A stretch of 64,000 nucleotides of DNA from assembly GCF_027942865.1 (NCBI RefSeq), contig NC_134514.1:1058169-1122168 (forward strand). The letters run 5' to 3'. The notes below the pieces were generated by a model. That model made no database searches and was not told the origin of the DNA. It saw only the letters and a list, made by a program, of their open reading frames with translations. Position numbers and translations under genes: made by a program. Position 1 is the first letter of the stretch. Each line of letters opens with the position of its first letter. This DNA comes from Odontesthes bonariensis. Its lineage: Eukaryota; Chordata; Actinopteri; Atheriniformes; Atherinopsidae. Positions 55,130-64,000 of the stretch are shown here, in pieces.

Positions 55130-58100
55130 CTGAAACACAGCAGCAGGTTCGGCCTGTAGTCGGGGAGCCAAAGACTCAAAAATGGGTTGAACCTGACATG
55201 GTCTGCCATACTTTTTATTTGTGTTTCTTATGTTCACTTTGACCCTAAGGACAGCGGCGTCAATTCAGCCAAAGCTAAGGTACGGCAAGGTCACTATTGA
55301 CCCTTCCCAGTCACGTGACTTTCGTAAAGCAACCGCCATTTTGGACTTATAGAAGACAACGATTTGCGAGTAACGATAGTAACAGTAACGATACAGACAG
55401 ACTGAAAATTGAATAAAAGAAGAAAGAACAAGATGCAGAAAAAACCTCCACTATCCAGCGAGGTCGGGCATTTAGTGGGCCAGCAGAGGGAGAGGTATTT
55501 GGAGAAGCTGAAAATTGGAGGTTTAGAAAACGACGTGTACTTGCTTCCACTAGGGCTGTTTACAGACGTCCGACAGCATGCCACCGCCTCGTCTTTACCC
55601 GACTTCGGCCCCCACGACCTTTATATTTATGTTGTAAAAAACCCATCGCCATACATGGGAAAGCCTTTTTCCAGTGGATCGTCCCTGGAGCCGGTGGGCG
55701 CCATCTTTTTACAGCTAAGGTTTGTTTACATTTTTCATTTAACGTTGTTTACCAGGATAAACGACATGTAAACCCGTTGACACGGTGTTATAATCTTGCT
55801 ATTACGAGAATTGCAATGACCAAGTCGTAGTGCTTTACTAAAGGCGCTGTGTTATGTTTTATCTAGTAGAAAGGCAACCCTGAAATGGCACGGGGGAACA
55901 CTAGTGTGCCGTGAGAGATCATCTGGTGTGCCGTGGAAAATCCCTCTAAGGCTTTATCTTTATTTTGCATGTATATGTATATGTTAAATATCTTTATTCG
56001 ACACTTACCTCCAACAAAGTGGTCACTACACAACCGCTGGTATACTGAAGGTTGCCAGCCTTTCCTATTGATCGCCGCGACTCATCTTCTCTGTCGCTCA
56101 AGGTCAGAGGGGATCCGGTAAAAAGACAAATCTTTCCTCGTCTGCTGACTGCTGGTACACCCAGGCGCGCAACAATATGCCGGCATGATGTAAACCTTAC
56201 TGATCGAATCGATATTTTCCTTTGAATGTTCCTCGCTCCTCCGTTGTTGGCTGTGGTAGACTACTTGTTTTCACGTCCAAAATGGTTGACGCTTTTGTTG
56301 TGACGTCACGTGGGATGGGTCAATAGTCACATGACTACCGTATCAATAAATCAATAAATATACAATTTTCACCACAAAAGTCTGCTATGTAGCTTCTCTG
56401 TGTGCAAATGCAGTCTCACTCACATAGCCGCTAACATAACAATGGACTCGTCTCCGTCTCCCTGTTAGCATTAGCATTAGCATTAGCCTCGTTAACAGCC
56501 TGAATCCCGCCTTCACTACCCGGTCCTCCTTCCTCCGCCGCTGGGGCAACATTGGTCCCATCATCACCTGCTTTTTTTTTGGTGATTGATAAATAAGGTT
56601 TCTGCTTCCTTTTCATATTTTACATTAATTAGCAAACAACAAATCCCGCTAATAACGTCAGCTTTGACCTCCAGGCTCCGTCATCTCGTGGGGGGGGGGG
56701 GGGGGCTCGGAGATACCACATTTCAAAAGGGAAGATGATACTTAGATCAATTGATTGTGTTTATCAGAATTTCATTTGTAGTTCATCGATATGTATTAAA
56801 TAATAGAATAATCAATACAAATTGACACAGAGTAATTCCATAAATTCATTTAAAAAAAAAGAGAAAAAAAGAAAAACGAACATTTACATTTTCCCCTGGA
56901 GCCAAGATGTGGCAGCTGCCGTACCCAGTTGACGCCCATGCCTCACGCTAGTCGTCCATTGTTCCGTCAAAGCAAGCCGTATCCAACGCATTCAGTTAAT
57001 TTTCAATGAAATCCGGGCGATCGTTGTCGCCGTGCTCGCAAAGCATGCTGGGATTCCGGCACGGCGAGCGGGGGACCTGCGGCACGTCAAAAAGTTGGGC
57101 TCGCTCGAAGTTTATGCAAATTTGCCACGGCAGCCGTAGTGCGTTACCCAATGACAGTAGATCATGTGATCTCCTGTGTCGCAGCAGCAGCACAGCAGCT
57201 CTCCTCGCTCGCAGATCCGGATCCATGGTGCAATATGAAATAACGTTCCATTGCTGACGATTTATACACATTCATTTCCCTCCAAAACTCAAATTTTTAG
57301 AGGGAGAAACTTCGGTTGGTTAAAATCACAAGTTATTTACTTTCCCCCGGAGCCCGTATGTTCTATCTACAACTTCGTATACACGCCCCTCTGTACACGC
57401 CCACTGTACAGGCAACATGGCGAGACTAGGCATCCAATCCGGCGAGTTAAGTTGACGTGACGGAACAATTGACGACTACCGTAACGGTAGGCGTCCACTA
57501 TTCCGGCACGTCAAGCCGTATCCAACGCATTCAATTCATTTTCAATTAAATCCAACCGATCGTTGTCGCCGTGCTCGCAAAGCATGCTGGGATTCCGGCA
57601 CGGCGAGCGGGGCACTTGCGGCACGTCAAAAAGTTGGGCTCGGCCGAACTTTATGCAAATTTGCCACGGCACACGGAGTGCGTTACCCAATGACAGTAGA
57701 TCATGTGATCTCCTGTGTCGCAGCAGCAGCACAGCAGCTCTCCTCGCTCGCAGATCCACAGCCATGGTGCAATACGAAAAAATGTTCCATTGCTGACGAT
57801 TTATACACATTCATTTCCCTCCAAAACTCAGATTTTTAGAGGGAGAAACTTCGGTTGGTTAAAATTCCAAGTTATTTACTTTCCCCCGGAGCCCGTATGT
57901 TCTATCTACAACTTCGTATACAAGCCCCTCTGTACACGCCCACTGTACAGGCAACATGGCGAGACTAGGCATCCAATCCGGCGAGTTAAGTTGACGTGCC
58001 GGAATAGTGGACGGCTACCGTAAGAAGCAATAATCAGAGGGTCAGCTCTGCCGGAAACATGGCGAAAAAAAAATTGTGGCCATTTTAGTGTATGTACCCT

Positions 58101-61100
58101 TCATTTTTTGATAGAAAATGTTGGAAAATTACAATTTTCCATAAATCCTCAGTGGGTTGGGTAAGCTGTCAATAAATGCATTCCAGGTGCACAGAACACA
58201 TGTGGAGACAACATCCAATTAAATTATAACTCTTGATAAAGTTTTGGGGACGAACATGCCGTTCACATTTGATGCTCTAAACATGGGAAGAGGGACGGAA
58301 AGGTTGTCAAGATCAGCTGATAAATATATGTTTGGGATCATGCCGGTGGCTAGCAAAAAAAGCCATCACTAGGAAATGGATGAAGATGGAGCCTAAAAGG
58401 GAAGATCGGGTTGACGTAATGCACAATATTTATATGATGGAAAGGTTGACATTTTCCATCAGATTAGAATCGGGCAAATTTAAGAATTACTGGAAAAATT
58501 GGTTGGACTTTGTTTCACCATTGAGGTCAGATGTTGTTGAATAAAACCCCGGGGACAGGAGGAACCCTTACATAGCTACAGATTGTATATAGTTCATTTG
58601 GAGGTAAATTTAAATGAGAAGATAGGAAAATTAGGAGACTGGAAGAGGTTGGAAGAAGGAACAGTAAATGCCGGGTATTGAAAGTGTTGGGGCAGGTTGA
58701 AGTACATAAAGGAAAGAAAGGTTATAATACAGAATGTGGACACAACAGTTTGTTGAATACGGAAAGGATATTGTGAAAAATGTGGAATTGTGGTTGTTCA
58801 CCTGTATGGAAAACAAAAACTCAATAAAAATTTGCAAATTTAAAAACAAAGAAAGTATAACTCTTAAAATACATTTCTACATGATTTTGGCTCAATTTAA
58901 TGCAAAGAAATCAGGCGTTTTTTTCACTTTTTTCCAATATTTTCCTCTTTACTTCATTGGCAATCAATTATTCCCCCAAATTATGACATCAGTAAGTATG
59001 CCATTCTGTTCACCAAACAGTGTACTCATTCCATAGAAAAATTGGAAAAATCCAACCAAAATCATTGGATCTGTGATGATTTCACTGCTAGGCCAAGTTG
59101 GTGATCAACAGGCTCAGAACCTCCATAGAATTTTAGCCTATTCTTAAAATTACTGGCCTCATTGAGCAGCAGCGCCCCCTGCTGCTCAGTTACCGCAGTT
59201 ACCCAAGACTCCCAACGTGTGCGGCGCCCCCACCTGACGTAGGAGATGTAGGACATCCACTGCAGGTACCAAGGGATGGTGTCAAAGCTGACGAAGAACC
59301 CAGAGAACAGCAGAACCGGGATGGCCGTCACCGGCCCCACGAACGTGGCCACCTGTGGGGATGAAGCACACCTCAGACACGTCCGTATCACCTGTGGGAT
59401 GCAGGCGAGGAAGGAACGCCAACCTGGAGCGAGGTGGAGGCGGCGCCGATCAGCAGACCCAAACTCTGAGCCACCAGGGAGGTCAGGACCCCCAGAGACA
59501 GGAAGAGGAAGAAGCGTCCGGCGTCCGGAGGCTGAGCCGTCATCCAGTACACGATGCAGCAGTACACCACCGGGAACACCACCTGGACCAAAGCCGGGGG
59601 TAAATAAATAAATATAAATATAAATATAAATATAAATATAAATATGAAGCTCCAAAGATCACAAACTGATCTGGGAACAGTTATCAGATGATCAGCAGGG
59701 AACAAGTCTGAGATGTATTTGGGACCATTTCAGACCTTAAAGGTGAGACTTTAACACATTTAAGAGGCAAACACAGCGATGCGTTCATGTCTTTGTTTTT
59801 AAAAGTATTTTTAAAGTATCTTAAAGAAGCGATTGCTCGGGTGGTTACCTGGAAGGGGACGTCGGCCATGGTCTTAGCCAGGTAATACGCCTTCAGACTG
59901 TACCAGTAGTTCAGGTGTTCCCGGAGGAAAACCGCCATCTCCAGAGGAACTGAACACAAACACACGGTTTCTTTGAGGGAGGACTCTGATCTCAGCTTGT
60001 TGGTCACATGATCGGCAGGTGACTCACAGGTGAGCACGGTGGGCATCAGAGCGGCGAACATGAGGAACAGCATGGAGAAGAACAGGAAGCCCGAGTTACT
60101 CAGAACCTTCTTGGCCTCGTTGCCGATGCCCAGGTACAGCAGACCAATCAGAACGCCGATTCCGATGTGAGAAGAGATCCTCAGGTGAGTCAGGACCTGT
60201 TCGACCAATCACAACGTTGCATGGCAGTTTCCACAGTTCTACAGATTATTTCCTGGAAGTTTCCTCATAGTTTCCTGAACCTCGGCTGCTGTTTGCTGTG
60301 AGTTACAGAATGTTTCTGTTCATAACTGGACTTTAATTGGTTTGAACAGGACTCTAACTGGTTTGAACTGGCCTCTAATTGGTTTAAACTGAACTCTAAT
60401 TGGTTTAAACTGGACTCTAACTGGTTTGAACTGAACTCTAATTGGTTTGAACTGGACTCTAATTGGTTTAAACTTAACTCTAACTGGTTTGAACTAGACT
60501 CTAATAGGTTTAAACTGGACTCTAACTGGTTTAAACTGGACTCTAACTGGTTTAAACTGGACTCTAATTGGTTTAAACTGGACTCTAATTGGTTTAAACT
60601 GGACTCTAATTGGTTTGAACTGGACTCTAATTGGTTTGAACTGAACTTTAACTGGTTTGAACTGAACTCTAATTGGTTTGAACTGGACTCTAATTGGTTT
60701 AAACTGAACGCTAATTGGTTTAAACTGAACTCTAATTGGTTTGAATTGAACTCTAATTGGTTTAAACTGAACTCTAATTGGTTTAAATTGAACTCTAATT
60801 GGTTTAAACTGAACTCTAATTGGTTTAAATTGAACTCTAATTGGTTTAAACTGAACTCTAACTGATTTAAACTGAACTCTAACTGGTTTAAACTGAACTC
60901 TAACTGATTTAAACTGAACTCTAACTGGTTTAAACTGAACTCTAACTGGTTTAAACTGAACTCTAATTGGTTTGAATTGGACTCTAATTGAGGAAGTTTT
61001 GTGGAACAGGTCATCAAACTGAGAGTTTCTCACCGAGTCTCTGAGGATGCTGAGGAACGTCCTTCTGAACAGGATGCAGAACTGAGTCATGCAGCTGGCT

Positions 61101-63231
61101 GAGAAGCTGTGGCAGCCTTCAGACGGAGAGTTTTCCTGTCCACAACACAGAGGAAACACCTGATCTCTACTTTTCTCCTCAAGGTCAGAGATGCTTTTAT
61201 CACATTTAAATAATCCTCAGAACCGTCACCACCATCATGTCATTTCATTCTGTCTTTTTTCTATTTTTCTGTGTCGTTATAAAGTTTAAAACCAGATTAA
61301 TCTTTCCTGTAACCATCAGAGAAAAGGTGATTTATTGTTCGGAACCGAGCAGTGAAACTGCAAGGACCCTATTGTATCTGTAAGGTTTATTATTATTCTT
61401 CCGAATTATTCTTTGCAAAAGTTACTCGAAAACTCTTGAAATTTTGCGAGCGCCACCTGCCAGTCGACGACATGAAAGAATCTAAACTTTATATTTTTGG
61501 GAGTCGCTCATTGACTCTGTAGCGCCCCCTACGATGCTTAAAAATGGTCCCCGCATTGGGGTTAGTTTCACGTGGAATGACAAAATTCGGCATACTCATT
61601 CATCATGCCCAGACGCACAAATAAGTCTCAATGTACCATGGTCCCACGTCCACAGGAAGGCGGCCATTTTGGATGGAAGGTCCGTTTTCATGCCATTTTT
61701 GACCGATTCCACGCCTCGCATTTGATCAAACTCGTCCTACAGATTTAATGCTACAGGCTTCAAACTTGGCCAGGTTACTCTTAAGACATGGGGGGAAAGA
61801 GTCATGGAGAAACTTTTTCAAACCTCAAAGGGCGTGGCCGTGGCGACGCCTCAAATTTATGACTCGCCATAAAAAATTAAGTTGCTTATAACTTCCACAT
61901 ACATTATCAAATATCTGGGGTGCGTTTGTTTCCTACCTCCTCGGTGCGCTGCCACAGGAGCGGGTGGAGGCTGGTGTCCCCGTTCAGCTCCGTCTGATCC
62001 TCCTTCTCACACTTCCTGTCCTGAACGGCCTTCACCAGTCTCACCATCTGGTCCCCGTGCTCCCCGGATGCCACCTCCATGACTGGGGAACAGACATACC
62101 ATCACAGGCTTTTACTTCCTCCAGAATCCATCCCTGGGATGCTCTGCTTTCTGCCCCCCCACAGCCAGAACTCAGCCGGTTCTGACCCACAGCAGCTTTA
62201 AGGTCTCTGCATCGGCTTCAGAAGAGATTTTCAGGTTCTTTTCCTAGTTTTAAGGCTCTTAACCCTCCTGTTGTCCTGCGGGTCAAAAGTGAGCCACCAC
62301 CATGTTTAGCTGTAGAAAAAACACCTTAAACTATCTTTCTCCAACTTGAAATGTTATGACTTTTCCTAAAGGGACCCCATCATTAGAAGAAGTCACACTT
62401 TATTTTTGTTTATGTTTCCATGTGGGCTGTACACCACCAGGGTACAAAGATTGTCTTATGGGTCATTTTTGAGCCGTGAATTATAAAAACATTTAAACAG
62501 CAGAAAAAAGTTCACTGTTTTTATAACTGTTTTTTTTTAACTGTTTTTTTTTTAAACTGTTTAAAACTGTTTTTTAAACTATTTTTTTAACTGTTTTTTT
62601 AACAAGTTTTTAACTGTTTTTTTAACTGTTTTTTTCCCTTTCAATATAATTAATTCAGAAGTAATTACTTCACATTTATATAATAGCAATAATAAACCTT
62701 TATTATGTCAAAGAAAACTGAGAAAACAAGAAAACTGTTGGTCCAACTGACAGTAAAAAAAAAAGTGTAATCCTGAAAACTGGTGATTGTCTTTTTGTAT
62801 TGTGTAACAAAAAATACATGATAAAAAATGTATTGAATTGAGCTGAATAGATAAATAACAGGTGGTTTCATCATACAAAATAGATTTTGGATTTAAAATT
62901 CAATTAAGTTGCTTTATTTTAGGGCTTTGGTAGGGCGGCTCATTTCTGACCCGTAGGACAAAGGGAGTAAACACAATGTTAAGACCAAACAAAGGGTTAA
63001 AGGTTTCTGCTTTTACATTCCGAGTTCTGTCAGAACCCTTGGGTTCTTCTGGGTTCTTTAATGGTCCCTAAAGTCCGAACTAAATCCCATGCTGAGACCG
63101 CTTCCCGTGGTCTTACCGAAGTCGGCGGGGTTGTGGTAGGTGGGGCAGTTGAGTCCGAGTTCTCGCAGATACGGAACCAGACTGGACACCTTCCCTCTAT
63201 AGATGCACTGACCCTGACTGAGCACGTACAG
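54901..63231 (-). CDS. abcg1: abcg1, ATP-binding cassette half-transporter G1, last eight exons
   Basis: ABCG1 dimerises and exports cholesterol, oxysterols and phospholipids from the cell. Eight exons on the minus strand join in frame with GT-AG sites: 63117-63231, 61937-62082, 61034-61135, 60028-60196, 59849-59949, 59424-59582, 59234-59352 and 54901-55129 (1,140 nt, 379 codons with stop). They cover the end of the nucleotide-binding domain ([20 protein letters not shown]), the linker and all the transmembrane domain, to the C-terminal [12 protein letters not shown]. Human ABCG1 has about 380 residues after the same point. [11 protein letters not shown] and [10 protein letters not shown] favour ABCG1 over ABCG4. 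The Walker motifs lie in exons beyond the window. Confidence 0.95.
55293..56327 (+). mobile_element. TIR DNA element with a YqaJ-associated N-terminal exon, in abcg1 intron
   Basis: The ends are inverted: ACTATTGACCCTTCCCA on the left and, complemented, ACTATTGACCCATCCCA on the right. Similarity continues imperfectly for about 50 bp to a shared CCATTTTGGAC. The base before the left end makes it CACTA. No target repeat is certain. It contains one coding exon (55433-55719) and no transposase, so it is non-autonomous. Superfamily open. Confidence 0.65.
55433..55719 (+). pseudogene. Transposon-borne exon resembling the N-terminus of YqaJ/SWIM-type proteins
   Basis: From ATG 55433 it reads [40 protein letters not shown] and [20 protein letters not shown], up to a donor-like AAG/GTTTGT at 55719. 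The RYxEKL...YLLP...PDxYxYLV layout resembles the region before YqaJ-type nuclease domains in fish transposon proteins. Later exons with the nuclease are absent. The identification is from memory and uncertain. Confidence 0.4.
56328..56945. other. abcg1 intron, no feature except a 16-base G run
   Basis: A short TTAGCA repeat (about 56465-56487) and a run of 16 G (56690-56705) are the only notable features. Confidence 0.5.
56946..57481. mobile_element. Harbinger-like MITE, copy 1 of a tandem pair
   Basis: 536 bp. The left end CGCTAGTCGTCCATTGTTCC and right end GGAACAATTGACGACTACCG are inverted. TAA follows at 57482-57484; the left flank is TCA. It carries the same short minus-strand frame ([19 protein letters not shown]) as copy 2. 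Confidence 0.8.
57485..58020. mobile_element. Harbinger-like MITE, copy 2 of a tandem pair
   Basis: Also 536 bp. Inverted ends CGGTAGGCGTCCACTATTCC / GGAATAGTGGACGGCTACCG, flanked by TAA on both sides (57482-57484, 58021-58023). The 3-bp TAA repeat fits PIF/Harbinger. It is head-to-tail with copy 1, sharing one TAA. Confidence 0.85.
58230..58860 (+). mobile_element. L1/Tx1-type LINE 3' fragment
   Basis: The plus strand codes for [20 protein letters not shown] and [20 protein letters not shown], matching the end of ORF2 in the L1 at 6061-10000 (GRKAITRKWLRTDPP, VYCMERLTYILRLELEK). AATAAA lies near 58823 with an A-rich end. Confidence 0.8.
59234..59352 (-). CDS. abcg1: abcg1 exon
   Basis: It codes for [20 protein letters not shown] and [20 protein letters not shown](ag), with the GTCAG/gtgggg donor and cccacag acceptor. 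The split R codon is completed in the terminal exon. Confidence 0.95.
59424..59582 (-). CDS. abcg1: abcg1 exon
   Basis: 53 codons: [40 protein letters not shown] and [13 protein letters not shown], a membrane segment. Only a 71-bp intron separates it from the next exon. Confidence 0.95.
59600..59646. repeat. (TATAAA)n microsatellite in abcg1 intron
   Basis: Six to seven copies of a TATAAA-type hexamer next to the acceptor of the 59424-59582 exon. Confidence 0.85.
59849..59949 (-). CDS. abcg1: abcg1 exon
   Basis: It codes for (F)[18 protein letters not shown] and [15 protein letters not shown]. The first two bases complete the F codon split across the previous intron. Confidence 0.95.
60028..60196 (-). 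CDS. abcg1: abcg1 exon
   Basis: It codes for [40 protein letters not shown] and [16 protein letters not shown], including the first two membrane helices. The donor is ACCT/gtgagt. Confidence 0.95.
60330..60995. repeat. 21-bp minisatellite in abcg1 intron, about 31 units
   Basis: The unit is CTCTAATTGGTTTAAACTG plus two bases, repeated with single-base changes. Its length is a multiple of three, so the minus strand is open as NQLEFSL repeats; this is not a gene. A second array of the same unit is at 63330-63862. Confidence 0.92.
61034..61135 (-). CDS. abcg1: abcg1 exon
   Basis: 34 codons: [20 protein letters not shown] and [14 protein letters not shown], the linker before the first membrane helix. 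Confidence 0.95.
61365..61915. repeat. Unclassified dispersed repeat in abcg1 intron
   Basis: Starting near AAGGACCCTATTGTATCTG, it contains TTATTATTATTCTTCCG, AAAACTCTTGAAATTTTGCG and CGGCCATTTTGGATGG. I recall this as a common fish repeat, but I cannot name the family or fix the ends. No gene. Confidence 0.4.
61937..62082 (-). CDS. abcg1: abcg1 exon
   Basis: It codes for (V)[39 protein letters not shown] and PLLWQRTEE, the end of the nucleotide-binding domain and the variable linker. Confidence 0.95.
62259..63000 (-). mobile_element. piggyBac-like MITE, copy 3, in abcg1 intron
   Basis: TTAA at 62259-62262 and 62997-63000. It is reversed relative to copy 1. It is longer than copy 1 because of a local run of TTTTTAACTG-type repeats (62520-62635). 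TTAACCCTCCTG and GGGTTAA are at the ends. Confidence 0.82.
63117..63231 (-). CDS. abcg1: abcg1 exon, most 5' in window
   Basis: It codes for [20 protein letters not shown] and [18 protein letters not shown], after the H-loop of the ABC domain. Earlier exons lie beyond the right edge. Confidence 0.95.
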
Positions 63232-63329
63232 CTGGAACACGAACACACACACTTGACTTTAGACACACCAACTGATGACATCATCTGATGAAAGTGGAGA
63301 TTCAAAAACCTAGGTCGGAGCTCTTGTTT

Positions 63330-63862
63330 GATTGGACTCTAACTGGTTTAAACTGAACTCTAACTGGTTTGAATTGGACTCTAATTGGTTAAAACTGAAC
63401 TCTTAACTGGTTTAAACTGAACTCTTAACTGGTTTAAAAACTGAACTCTAATTGGTTTAAACTAAACTTTAATTGGTTTAAACTGAACTTTAACTGGTTT
63501 AAACTGGACTTTAATTGGTTTAAACTGGACTTTAATTGGTTTAAACTGAACTCTAACTGGTTTAAACTGAACTCTAATTGGTTTAAACTAAACTCTAACT
63601 GGTTTAAACAGAACTCTAATTGGTTTAAACTAATCTTTAATTGGTTTAAACTAAACTCTAACTGGTTTAAACTGAACTCTAACTGGTTTAAACTGAACAC
63701 TTAACTGGTTTAAACTGAACTCTTAACTGGTTTAAACTGAACTCTTAACTGGATTAAACTGAACTCTAATTGGTTTAAACTGAACTCTAACTGGTTTAAA
63801 CTGGACTTTAATTGGTTTAAACTGAACTCTAATTGGTTTGAATTGGACTCTAACTGGTTTAA
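63330..63862. repeat. 21-bp minisatellite in abcg1 intron, second array
   Basis: The same CTAATTGGTTTAAACTG unit as at 60330-60995, in the same orientation, about 25 units, with more 22- and 23-bp variants. It is in a different intron. Confidence 0.9.
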
Positions 63863-64000
63863 GATTTTCATCACCCAATAATAACCACTGTGTCTGTTAT
63901 TGTGTAAAAGACAAATAAACATCTTGAATCTTGAATAGCTTCTGGATTTCTTGGTTCATTTCATGAAAATATTGTTTTGCTATAAATTACAGGACTAGTT
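63863..64000. other. abcg1 intron, runs off the window
   Basis: An AATAATAACCACTGTGTCTG stretch and a TTGAATCTTGAATAG repeat; nothing else seen. Confidence 0.4.

Noticed and set aside
55409-55432. Start of the TIR-element exon eight codons earlier (MNKRRKNK)
   Set aside because: No ATG there; the first codon is TTG. ATG 55433 is the first usable start.
60265-61017. Minus-strand frame of NQLEFSL repeats (also 63434-63922)
   Set aside because: An intronic 21-bp minisatellite; another frame of the same array is open too. It lies inside the spliced abcg1 gene.

Overview
The window looks like a ray-finned (teleost) fish chromosome. The evidence is six intact one-exon olfactory receptor (OR) genes with fish-type motifs, the 3' half of a spliced abcg1 gene, and a dense, nested set of fish transposable elements: Rex3/RTE, L2, L1 and RLE-type LINEs, Ty3/gypsy-like LTR fossils, and piggyBac-, hAT-, Harbinger- and Kolobok-like DNA elements. 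I cannot name a species.

Layout. 0-20 kb is a direct tandem duplication. Unit A (about 458-10157) and unit B (about 12697-19440) each hold a Rex3 5' end, an LTR-element fossil with a 24-bp minisatellite, one OR gene on the minus strand, and a repeat block. They differ by an L1 insertion (unit A), a Harbinger-like insertion (unit B) and minisatellite length. 20-27 kb holds a third minus-strand OR, a mosaic of L2, Rex3 and LTR pieces, and a plus-strand OR. 28-41 kb is a transposon graveyard. Two inverted copies of an RLE-type LINE bracket a TTAA-flanked DNA element that carries a P2X7-type cytosolic domain. 41-53 kb is a second tandem OR duplication (period 9,271 bp), whose two genes differ at only four residues. 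The copies are separated by a 6.5-kb array of a 10-bp A/T-rich unit. 54.9-63.2 kb holds eight in-frame exons of abcg1 on the minus strand. Its introns contain DNA elements, an L1 end and two arrays of one 21-bp minisatellite; its 5' exons lie beyond the right edge.

How it fits together. The working host genes are the six ORs (odorant GPCRs of sensory neurons) and abcg1 (sterol/lipid exporter). Almost everything else is mobile DNA or its debris. The OR cluster has grown by tandem duplication, with breakpoints in or next to LINE sequence. A block of roughly 170 nt covering TM1-TM3 is almost identical in all six ORs although their remaining parts differ, which points to gene conversion. The points most worth a second look are the P2X7-domain element, a second TIR element with what I read as the N-terminal part of a YqaJ-associated protein, the 10-bp array with its embedded OR 3'-flank relic and 1,693-bp higher-order repeat, and the conversion footprint.
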